NCBI GenBank assembly: GCA_021793935.1
Contig: JAJYRV010000166.1
Location: 1 to 5,238 of the forward strand
From: Actinomycetes bacterium
GTDB taxonomy: Bacteria; Actinomycetota; Actinomycetes; Actinomycetales; Beutenbergiaceae
DNA: 5,238 bases
Reading direction: 5' to 3'
A model generated the notes under the pieces. The model was given only the letters and a program-made list of their open reading frames with translations, ran no database searches and was not told where the DNA came from. Made by a program: the position numbers and the translations under genes. Shown here piece after piece: positions 1 to 5,238 of this stretch (position 1 is its first letter; every line of letters starts with the position of its first letter).

Positions 1-579
1 CGAGGACGGCGGGGGATCATCGTCGACATGTTCCCCCACTGGAACTACCTGCTGGAGAACCTCTTCGGCAAGGTGAACTCCGTCTACGCCCACGCCTCCA
101 CCCACATCCCCACCCGGTGGGACGAGGCCGACGAGCCCTACACCGCGACCGCCGACGACGCCGCCTACGGCATCTTCGAACTCGACAGCGGAATCATCGC
201 CCAGATCAACTCCTCCTGGGCCACCCGGGTCAACCGCGACGAACTCGTGGAGTTCCACGTCGATGGCACCCTCGGGTCCGCGGTCGTGGGCCTGTTCGGT
301 GCGAAGGTCCAGCCCCGCAACGCCACCCCGAAGCCCGTGTGGAACCCCGACGTCCCCGACGCCCACGACTACGACGCCGACTGGCTCGAGGTGCCGACGA
401 ACGACGTGTTCCTCAACGGGTTCCGCCAGCAGTGGCAGGAGTTCCTCACCGCTTACCACACCGGCGAGCCCTACCCCTTCGACCTGCTCGCCGGCGCTCG
501 CGGGGTGCAACTGGCCGAAGCGGGCCTGCAATCCTCCCGCGACGGCAAGAAGATCGTGCTGGACGACCTAGGAAAGTAG
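1..579 (+). CDS. Gfo/Idh/MocA-family oxidoreductase, C-terminal part (5' truncated)
   Basis: This is the C-terminal part of an NAD(P)-dependent dehydrogenase of the Gfo/Idh/MocA family, whose members oxidise or reduce a ring hydroxyl of sugars, inositols and related polyols in the cytoplasm. The visible 192 residues hold the segment GIIVDMFPHW (residues 5-14), where Asp9 and His13 fit the family's conserved Asp/His active-site pair. A beta-sheet substrate domain follows, including DDAAYGIFELDSGIIAQINSSW and a VEFHVDGTLGSA strand. The nucleotide-binding Rossmann domain and the catalytic-Lys (EKP-type) motif would lie upstream of the window. The stop is TAG at 577-579. The gene leads an apparent operon, 9 bases before the DUF993 gene. 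The first codons in this frame read RGRRG, whereas the family normally has DGGG just before IIxDM, and that DGGG is present in the next frame, so a one-base deletion is suspected. The ATG at 28 falls inside the conserved motif and is not a natural start. The substrate is unknown. Confidence 0.88.
   Translation, partial: RGRRGIIVDMFPHWNYLLENLFGKVNSVYAHASTHIPTRWDEADEPYTATADDAAYGIFELDSGIIAQINSSWATRVNRDELVEFHVDGTLGSAVVGLFGAKVQPRNATPKPVWNPDVPDAHDYDADWLEVPTNDVFLNGFRQQWQEFLTAYHTGEPYPFDLLAGARGVQLAEAGLQSSRDGKKIVLDDLGK
11..15 (+). other. Probable frameshift site in a G homopolymer
   Basis: The run of five G at 11-15 separates two frames that together make a normal family motif. Bases 2-13 read in frame 2 give Glu-Asp-Gly-Gly, and a third Gly follows. 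Bases 16 onward read in frame 1 give Ile-Ile-Val-Asp-Met. One extra G would join them as EDGGGIIVDM, the pattern expected in Gfo/Idh/MocA enzymes of this type. Only 15 bases precede the site, so a real mutation, a sequencing error and chance cannot be told apart here. Confidence 0.55.
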
Positions 580-583
580 GAGG
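578..583 (+). promoter_or_regulatory. Shine-Dalgarno site of the DUF993 gene
   Basis: AGGAGG is a perfect Shine-Dalgarno core. It overlaps the TAG stop of the preceding gene and ends 5 bases before the GTG at 589. It fixes GTG-589 as the start and suggests translational coupling between the two genes. Confidence 0.85.
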
Positions 584-588
584 AACAC

Positions 589-1809
589 GTGCTCACCCTC
601 ATCAACGACCGGGGCGAGATCTCGACCGTCGAGCTGCGCCCCGCCCCGAACTACGCCCCGCCCGCCCGCGGGCTCACCTCCCGGGTCGCCTACGCCGCCG
701 CGCACGTCGTGCCCCACCCGTGGGGCGACAACACCCCCGGCCAGCCCGCCGACATCGACTGGGAGGCCACCCTCGCCTTCCGCCGCCACGCGTACTCCTA
801 CGGCCTCGGCGTCGCCGACGCGATGGACACCGCCCAGCGGAACATGGGGCTCGACGCCGCCGCCACCCGGGAGCTCATCTCCCGTTCCGCGCAGGTCGCC
901 CGGGAAGAGAACGGCTCGCTCGTCGTCGGCGTCAACACCGACCACGTGGAGGAGGAGTCCATCAGCCTCAGCCAGGTGGGGGACGCCTACCTCGAGCAGC
1001 TGGAATTCACCGAGGAGCAGGGCGCGGGGCCCGTCATCATGAGCTCGCGCCACCTCGCCCGGGCCGCCACGAGCGCCGCGGACTACCGCGAGGTGTACAA
1101 CCGGGTGCTCGCCGCCGTGCAGACCCCGGTCGTGCTCCACTGGCTCGGCACCGCCTTCGACCCGCAACTGCAGGGCTATTTCGGGTCCGAGGACTGGCGG
1201 GTCGCCGCCGACACCCTCATCGAGGTCATCTCCGCCAACCCCGGCAAGGTGGCGGGGGTGAAGATGAGTCTGCTCGATGCCGACTCCGAACTCGCCGTCC
1301 GCGCCCGCCTCCCCGAGGGCGTGCGGATGCTCACCGGCGACGACTACAACTACGTCGACCTCATCGGCGGGGAGGCCCTCGTGGGCGTCGACGGCGTGAA
1401 GTGCGCCGGCGCGGACGGGGAAACGCTCCCCGTGTTCCAGGGCCACTCCGATGCGCTGCTCGGGGCCTTCGCCGCCCTCGTCGCCCCCGCCTCGGCCGCG
1501 CTGCAGGCCCTGGATGCGGGCAAGCCGGGCGAGTACGAACGGATCCTGCGCCCCACCGAGGAACTCAGCCGGCAGATCTTCGCCCGCCCGACCTTCTACT
1601 ACAAGACGGGCGTGTTCTTCATGGCCTGGCTGAACGGGTTCCAACCCGGGTTCTCGATGGTCGGGGGCCTGCACTCCGCGCGGAGCCTGCCGCACCTGTC
1701 GACGATCGTGGAACTGGCGAACCACGCCGGGGCGCTGATCGCCCCCGACCTCGCCGCCGAGCGCTGGCACACGCTGCTGCGTACGAACGGGATCGAGGTG
1801 GCCCGATGA
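589..1809 (+). CDS. DUF993 protein, dihydrodipicolinate synthase/aldolase-like TIM barrel
   Basis: This 406-residue protein resembles the DUF993 family, often labelled 'dihydrodipicolinate synthase family protein'. To my knowledge the family has no settled reaction. The DHDPS-like layout is visible by eye: GLGVADAMDTAQRNMGLD (residues 72-89) sits where DHDPS has its GTTGE loop; VVLHWLGT (181-188) sits at the ILYNxP strand; VAGVKMS with Lys225 matches the Schiff-base lysine strand (GIKEAS); and LTGDDYNY (248-255) followed by a Gly-Gly pair matches the GDD...GG segment. Lys225 therefore probably forms an imine with a keto substrate. His184 replaces the DHDPS catalytic Tyr, so true dihydrodipicolinate synthase activity is unlikely. 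The start is GTG with AGGAGG 5 bases upstream. The gene ends in an ATGA overlap with the isomerase gene, placing it in a catabolic operon with a Gfo/Idh dehydrogenase. A retro-aldol or lyase step on a keto-sugar is inferred, not shown. Confidence 0.87.
   Translation: MLTLINDRGEISTVELRPAPNYAPPARGLTSRVAYAAAHVVPHPWGDNTPGQPADIDWEATLAFRRHAYSYGLGVADAMDTAQRNMGLDAAATRELISRSAQVAREENGSLVVGVNTDHVEEESISLSQVGDAYLEQLEFTEEQGAGPVIMSSRHLARAATSAADYREVYNRVLAAVQTPVVLHWLGTAFDPQLQGYFGSEDWRVAADTLIEVISANPGKVAGVKMSLLDADSELAVRARLPEGVRMLTGDDYNYVDLIGGEALVGVDGVKCAGADGETLPVFQGHSDALLGAFAALVAPASAALQALDAGKPGEYERILRPTEELSRQIFARPTFYYKTGVFFMAWLNGFQPGFSMVGGLHSARSLPHLSTIVELANHAGALIAPDLAAERWHTLLRTNGIEVAR
1795..1800 (+). promoter_or_regulatory. 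Ribosome binding site inside the DUF993 gene end
   Basis: GAGGTG lies 5 bases before the ATG at 1806, within the last codons of the upstream gene. Together with the 4-base ATGA stop/start overlap (1806-1809), it supports ATG-1806 as the start and tight translational coupling. Confidence 0.65.
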
Positions 1810-2681
1810 CCGCCGATGCGCGCCTCTCCCTCAACCAGGCGACGATCAAGTACGCGGACCTGCCCACCGCGCTGTCGGTGACGGCCGGCGCCGGGATGCC
1901 GGCGATCGGCCTGTGGCGCGAACCCGTGGCCGAGGTGGGCCTGGCCGAGGCCGGAAAGATGCTCAGCGATTCCGGCCTGCGGTTCTCCACCTATTGCCGC
2001 GGTGGTTTCTTCACCCTTCCCGAGGGCCCCGAGCGCCGCGAGGCGCTCGATGACAACCGCCGCGCGATCGAGGAGACCGCGGCGCTCGCCGCCGCCGGAG
2101 CGCCGGGCTCCCGGGCCGTGCTCGTGCTCGTCGCCGGCGGCCTGCCCGAGGGTTCCACCGATCTCGTCGGCGCCCGCCAGCGGGTGCGGGACGCGCTCGG
2201 GGAACTCGCGGGGGAGGCGAAGGCCGCCGGCGTGACCCTCGCCGTCGAACCCCTCCACCCGATGTACGCCTCCGACCGGGCGGTCGTCTCCACCCTCGGC
2301 CAGGCCCTCGACCTCGCCGCGGACTTCGAGCCCGAGGTGGTCGGCGCCGCCGTCGATACCTTCCACATCTGGTGGGACCCCGACGTCGCCGCCCAGATCG
2401 ACCGGGCCGGCCGGGAGGGGCGGATCGCCACCTACCAGGTGTGCGACTGGGCGACCCCGCTGCCGGCGGACGTGCTGCTCTCCCGCCACTATCCGGGCGA
2501 TGGGGTGATCGACTTCGCCCACCTCACCCGCGCGGTCGAGGAAACCGGGTACGACGGCGACATCGAGGTGGAGATCTTCAACGCCGACATCTGGAATACC
2601 CCGCACCCCCAGGTGGCGCGGCGGGTCGTGGAAAGCTTCGGCACCGCCGTTAGTCCACATCTGGGCAGGCAAGGCGCCTAG
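1806..2681 (+). CDS. Sugar phosphate isomerase/epimerase-family TIM barrel
   Basis: A 291-residue protein of the xylose-isomerase-like (AP-endonuclease-2) TIM-barrel superfamily. These are cytoplasmic metal enzymes that isomerise, epimerise or dehydrate sugars and keto-sugars. The N-terminus runs RLSLNQATIKYADL (residues 6-19), then GLWREPVAEVG, then CRGGFF (64-69), a signature of the branch often found beside DUF993. Candidate metal ligands are Glu148 (AVEPLHP), Asp184 (VDTFH, with His187), Gln211 (YQVCDW) and Glu256 (VEIFN). PGDG before VIDF is also typical. Gln211 occupies a position that is His in some relatives such as tagatose epimerases, and is Gln in hydroxypyruvate-isomerase-like members as far as I recall. 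The length is normal and the gene looks intact. It overlaps the DUF993 stop by 4 bases, so the two products are probably made together. The context suggests it handles the oxidised product of the upstream dehydrogenase. The exact reaction cannot be assigned. Confidence 0.9.
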   Translation: MTADARLSLNQATIKYADLPTALSVTAGAGMPAIGLWREPVAEVGLAEAGKMLSDSGLRFSTYCRGGFFTLPEGPERREALDDNRRAIEETAALAAAGAPGSRAVLVLVAGGLPEGSTDLVGARQRVRDALGELAGEAKAAGVTLAVEPLHPMYASDRAVVSTLGQALDLAADFEPEVVGAAVDTFHIWWDPDVAAQIDRAGREGRIATYQVCDWATPLPADVLLSRHYPGDGVIDFAHLTRAVEETGYDGDIEVEIFNADIWNTPHPQVARRVVESFGTAVSPHLGRQGA

Positions 2682-2684
2682 AAT
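2679..2684 (+). promoter_or_regulatory. Predicted -10 element for a leaderless LacI-family mRNA
   Basis: TAGAAT matches the TATAAT consensus at 5 of 6 positions and overlaps the TAG stop of the isomerase gene. Exactly 7 bases separate it from GTG-2692, so transcription would begin at or next to the first base of the start codon. No Shine-Dalgarno core lies in the usual window; the nearest purine run, AAGG at 2671-2674, is 17 bases away. No convincing -35 was found: CACATC at the 17-base spacing is poor. Confidence 0.6.
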
Positions 2685-2691
2685 CAAGCGT

Positions 2692-3753
2692 GTGACCCCC
2701 ACGACTGCTTCCACACCCCGGCTTGCCGACGTCGCGCGGCTCGCCGGGGTGTCGCTTGCCACCGCGTCGCGGGTACTCAACGGCTCCACCCGGAAGGTCG
2801 CCGAGTCGTATCAACGCCGGGTGCTCAAGGCGGCCGAGGAGCTCGGCTACACCGCGAACCTCTCGGCGCAGGCGACGGCGCGGGGGACCGCCGGGATCAT
2901 CGCCCTCCTCGTCGCCGACATCGCCGACCCCTACTTCTCCAACATCGCCGCCGGGGTGGCCCGGATGGCCGACGAAGCCGGCCTCGTAGTGACGATCGCG
3001 ACGACGAACCGCGACCCCGCCCGCGAAGCCGCGCTCCTGCAAACCCTGCGCGGCCAGCGCCCGCGGGCGGTCATCCTCGCCGCCTCCCGCTCCGGCGAAC
3101 CCATCGCCGAGGCCGCCTCCCACCTCAGCGCCTCCGGGTCCACCGTCGTCGCCCTCGGCCACGACGACGACCCGGACGTGCGCTGGCTCGGAGTGGACAA
3201 CCACGGCGGGGCCCGGCTGCTGGGCACCGAGATGGCCGGGCTCGGTTATCGGCGCGCGATCATCCTCGCCGCGGGCGAGGGGATCCGCACCTCCGATGAC
3301 CGCATCGCCGGTTTCACCGAGGGTTTCACCTCCGGCGGCGGCCGGGAACCGATCGTGCGCCGCACCGGCTTCGACCGGGAGGGTGGCAAGGAGGCGATGG
3401 CCGACCTCATCGCCGAAGGGTACGTGAGCAACGCCGGCGCGCCCACCCTCGTGTTCGCGATCTCCGACGTCATGGCCGTCGGCGCCCTGCGCGCGATCCG
3501 GGCCGCGGACCTGACCATCGGCCGGCAGGTGTCGGTGTGCGGATTCGACGATATTACGACGGCGATCGACGTCACCCCCGAACTCACCACCGTGCACATC
3601 CCGCTAACCGAACTCGGCTATCAAGCGGCCGCGCTCGCGATCGACTCCGACGCGCCCGCCCCGGACCTGCCCCTGTCCGTCACCGTGCGGGCCTCCACCC
3701 CGCCCGTTCCACCCTCCGGCGCAGGAGAAGGCAATGACCGCCACGGCAGCTGA
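2692..3753 (+). CDS. LacI-family transcriptional regulator
   Basis: A 353-residue LacI/GalR-type repressor. An N-terminal helix-turn-helix (residues about 10-57) has LADVARLAGVS followed by the recognition helix LATASRVLNGS. The specificity pair is Leu22-Ala23, in place of Tyr-Gln in E. coli LacI. The hinge follows at 55-66 (ANLSAQATARGT). A periplasmic-binding-protein-like effector domain runs from about residue 69 (IIALLVADIADPYFSN) through SDVMAVGA (258-265) and CGFDDI (283-288) to LTTVHIP, and binds a sugar-like ligand. Thr62 sits where the hinge Leu (or Met) normally enters the minor groove. The start is GTG, 10 bases after the isomerase stop, chosen because the HTH begins about 10 residues later and a -10 element lies 7 bases upstream. 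It most likely controls the adjacent sugar operon, whose promoter lies outside the window. No operator palindrome was recognised. The last 20 bases overlap the next gene. Confidence 0.93.
   Translation: MTPTTASTPRLADVARLAGVSLATASRVLNGSTRKVAESYQRRVLKAAEELGYTANLSAQATARGTAGIIALLVADIADPYFSNIAAGVARMADEAGLVVTIATTNRDPAREAALLQTLRGQRPRAVILAASRSGEPIAEAASHLSASGSTVVALGHDDDPDVRWLGVDNHGGARLLGTEMAGLGYRRAIILAAGEGIRTSDDRIAGFTEGFTSGGGREPIVRRTGFDREGGKEAMADLIAEGYVSNAGAPTLVFAISDVMAVGALRAIRAADLTIGRQVSVCGFDDITTAIDVTPELTTVHIPLTELGYQAAALAIDSDAPAPDLPLSVTVRASTPPVPPSGAGEGNDRHGS
3723..3727 (+). promoter_or_regulatory. Shine-Dalgarno site of the acyl-CoA reductase gene
   Basis: AGGAG within GCAGGAGAAGGCAATG lies 6 bases before ATG-3734, inside the 3' end of the LacI-type gene. 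It is the best evidence for the overlapping ATG as a start of the reductase gene. Confidence 0.7.
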
Positions 3754-5238
3754 GTCGGATAGAGTGTCGCAGGTGTCCAGTTCCTTGCGCAATGCTCACG
3801 TGTTCATCACCGGTGTTACGGGGTTCGTTGGCCAGGCCGTCCTAGAAAAACTCCTCTCGGCGTATCCCACCACCCGGATCTCCGTCCTCGTTCGGCCGCG
3901 CGGAGCGCTCAGCGGCGAACTACGCATCGGCAAACTCGTTCGCAAACCCTGCTTCGCCCCGTGGCGCGAACGCGTGGGCGAGGAGGAGGCGGAGCGGGAG
4001 ATCGCTCGCCGCGTCACCGTCATCGAGGGGGACCTCGGCGACGTGCCGGAACTGCCCGGCGACATCGACGTCGTCGTCCACTCCGCTTCGACCGTCTCCT
4101 TCGACCCCCCGATCGACGAAGCGTTCGCCGCGAACGTCGCCGGCCCCGCCTCCCTGTACGAGGCGCTGCGGGCCTCGGGGTCCGACCCGCACGTCGTGCA
4201 CGTCTCCACATGTTATGTCGCCGGGTTGCGCAAAGGGGTCGCCGAGGAACGCAGCCTCGAGCACGACGTCGACCGGGTCGTGGAGACCCGCAAAGCCATC
4301 GCGGCCCGGGCGGAGGCGGAATCGGCCTCCCGGCGGGCCGAGGTGCTGCGCCCCCTGCTCAAACAGGCCCGCGCCTCCCACCGCCGGGCGGGCGCCCAAG
4401 CCGTCGCCCACGCCGCGGAGGAACTCCGCCAGGAATGGGTGAACGAACGGCTCGTGCAGGCGGGCCGGATCCGCTCCCAGAGCCTGGGCTGGCCCGACGT
4501 GTACACCTTCACCAAGGCGCTCGGGGAACGGGTCGCCGAAGACCTGTGGGGCCCGGAGCACCGGCTCTCGATCGTGCGGCCCACGATCATCGAATCCTCC
4601 GAGAAGCACCCCTACCCGGGCTGGATCGACGGGTTCAAGGTCGCCGACCCCCTCATCGCCGCCTACGGGCGAGGCATGCTGCCGGAATTCCCCGCGCTCG
4701 CGGACACGATCCTCGATGTCATCCCCGTCGACCACGTCGTGAACGCGATCCTCGCCGTCGCCGCGAACCCGCCGGAGGCGAACGACGACCCGCGTTACTA
4801 CCAGGTCGCCTCCGGGATCCGGAACCCGCTGCGGTTCGGGCAGCTGCTGCGCATCGTCCGGGGCTACTTCTCCGCCAACCCGCTGCGCGACGACGAGGGC
4901 TCCCTCATCCAGGTGCCGAACTGGTCCTTCCCCAACGGGCCGCGGGTGGAACGCTCGCTGCGCCTGCGCGAAGTGGGCATCGACGTCGCCGACCGGGGCA
5001 TCGGTTACCTGCCGGCGAACCCGACCACCCGCAAATGGCTCTCGACGATCGCGAAAGCCAAACGCGACCTCGGCACGCTGCGCAAATTCACCGACCTGTA
5101 CCAGCCCTACACCCAGACCGAAGTGGTGTTCGACGACGCGAACACCCGCGCGCTCCACCTCGCCATCCCCGAGGAGCAGCGCGCCGAGCACGGCTTCGAC
5201 ATCACCGTGATCGACTGGGACCACTACCTCGCCGAGGT
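3734..5238 (+). CDS. Fatty acyl-CoA reductase, NAD_binding_4 plus FAR C-terminal domain (3' truncated)
   Basis: This frame stays open for 501 codons to the window end. It reads as a fatty acyl-CoA reductase, which reduces acyl-CoA to an aldehyde or alcohol with NADPH. The extended Rossmann domain shows TGVTGFVG (residues 26-33), EGD at 98-100, HSAS (116-119), VSTCYVAG (157-164), the catalytic YTFTK (Tyr257, Lys261), RPTIIES (282-288), PGWIDG (295-300) and DVIPVDHVVN (328-337). The C-terminal part carries FAR_C ('sterile') hallmarks: FDDANT (466-471) and FDxxxIDWDHYL (488-499). Residues about 180-250, between the Ser/Thr and Tyr motifs, form a charged, Ala/Arg/Glu-rich probably helical insert. 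ATG-3734 has a good Shine-Dalgarno site and overlaps the upstream gene by 20 bases. In-frame GTGs at 3764 and 3773 are alternatives, and the latter suits a leaderless start. Products may feed wax esters or ether lipids; this is inference. The missing C-terminus could add another domain, such as a HAD-type hydrolase. Confidence 0.88.
   Translation, partial: MTATAAESDRVSQVSSSLRNAHVFITGVTGFVGQAVLEKLLSAYPTTRISVLVRPRGALSGELRIGKLVRKPCFAPWRERVGEEEAEREIARRVTVIEGDLGDVPELPGDIDVVVHSASTVSFDPPIDEAFAANVAGPASLYEALRASGSDPHVVHVSTCYVAGLRKGVAEERSLEHDVDRVVETRKAIAARAEAESASRRAEVLRPLLKQARASHRRAGAQAVAHAAEELRQEWVNERLVQAGRIRSQSLGWPDVYTFTKALGERVAEDLWGPEHRLSIVRPTIIESSEKHPYPGWIDGFKVADPLIAAYGRGMLPEFPALADTILDVIPVDHVVNAILAVAANPPEANDDPRYYQVASGIRNPLRFGQLLRIVRGYFSANPLRDDEGSLIQVPNWSFPNGPRVERSLRLREVGIDVADRGIGYLPANPTTRKWLSTIAKAKRDLGTLRKFTDLYQPYTQTEVVFDDANTRALHLAIPEEQRAEHGFDITVIDWDHYLAE
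3760..3765 (+). promoter_or_regulatory. Possible -10 element for an internal leaderless start of the reductase gene
   Basis: TAGAGT lies exactly 7 bases before the in-frame GTG at 3773, the same geometry as TAGAAT before the LacI-type gene. A transcript starting at 3773 would encode the reductase from MSSSLRNAHVFITGVTG, leaving a short normal lead into the first Rossmann strand. The match to consensus is moderate (4 of 6) and no good -35 is visible, so this is tentative. Confidence 0.4.

Noticed and set aside
28..579. ATG-28 as the true start of a short 183-residue protein
   Set aside because: The ATG lies inside the conserved IIVDMFPHW motif of a longer enzyme. The start is an artefact of the window edge or of the suspected frameshift.
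2672..2679. Palindrome AGGCGCCT as a LacI-family operator before the regulator
   Set aside because: It is only 8 bases, does not extend outward, and lacks the usual TGnnA/TnnCA-like arms. Such GC palindromes are expected by chance in this DNA.
117..2681. An 854-codon open frame spanning the dehydrogenase, DUF993 and isomerase genes
   Set aside because: Only its last 291 codons (from 1806) look like protein. The rest is Arg/Pro-rich low-complexity sequence typical of an out-of-frame read of GC-rich coding DNA.
568..2789. Long minus-strand open frames of about 400 codons opposite genes 2 and 3
   Set aside because: They are Gly/Val/His/Asp-rich mirror reads of the GC-rich + strand genes, with no recognisable domain or ribosome binding site.
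3753..3800. A terminator between the LacI-type gene and the reductase
   Set aside because: The genes overlap and no GC-rich hairpin followed by a T run is present.
3920..5224. A 434-codon minus-strand open frame opposite the acyl-CoA reductase
   Set aside because: The + strand frame carries a full set of ordered FAR motifs. The antisense frame has no family motifs and the composition of a shadow.

Overview
The window is GC-rich and densely packed. All five genes are on the + strand, gaps are 10 bases or fewer, and two junctions overlap. Strong third-position G/C bias, GTG starts, TAGAAT/TAGAGT -10 elements placed 7 bases from a start codon (a leaderless pattern), and a DUF993 gene beside Gfo/Idh and TIM-barrel isomerase genes all suggest an actinobacterium. 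Micrococcales or a relative is likely, but the genus cannot be read from the sequence.

Layout: (1) positions 1-579, the C-terminal part of a Gfo/Idh/MocA-family NAD(P)-dependent sugar or polyol dehydrogenase, cut by the window edge and apparently frameshifted in a G run at 11-15. (2) 589-1809, a DUF993 protein, a TIM-barrel relative of dihydrodipicolinate synthase/aldolases. (3) 1806-2681, a sugar phosphate isomerase/epimerase-type metal TIM barrel, joined to gene 2 by an ATGA overlap. (4) 2692-3753, a LacI-family repressor, probably translated from a leaderless mRNA. (5) 3734 to beyond the window end, a fatty acyl-CoA reductase (Rossmann domain plus FAR C-terminal domain) that overlaps the lacI-type gene by 20 bases.

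Genes 1-3 read as one catabolic operon: a dehydrogenase that oxidises a sugar or cyclitol, followed by two TIM-barrel enzymes that could isomerise, eliminate or cleave the keto product. The LacI-type regulator behind them is the natural candidate for substrate-responsive control. The substrate cannot be read from the sequence. The acyl-CoA reductase belongs to lipid metabolism and probably has no functional link to the sugar operon. It may be partly co-transcribed and translationally coupled to the regulator gene, and may also have its own promoter.

The points most worth checking are the probable single-base deletion near position 11-15, the uncharacterised DUF993 pathway with an altered aldolase active site, and the identical TAGARt-N7-GTG start geometry before the regulator and inside the start of the reductase gene. 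No RNA genes, mobile elements, CRISPR arrays, clear repeats or terminators were seen. There is no gene-free stretch over 300 bases.
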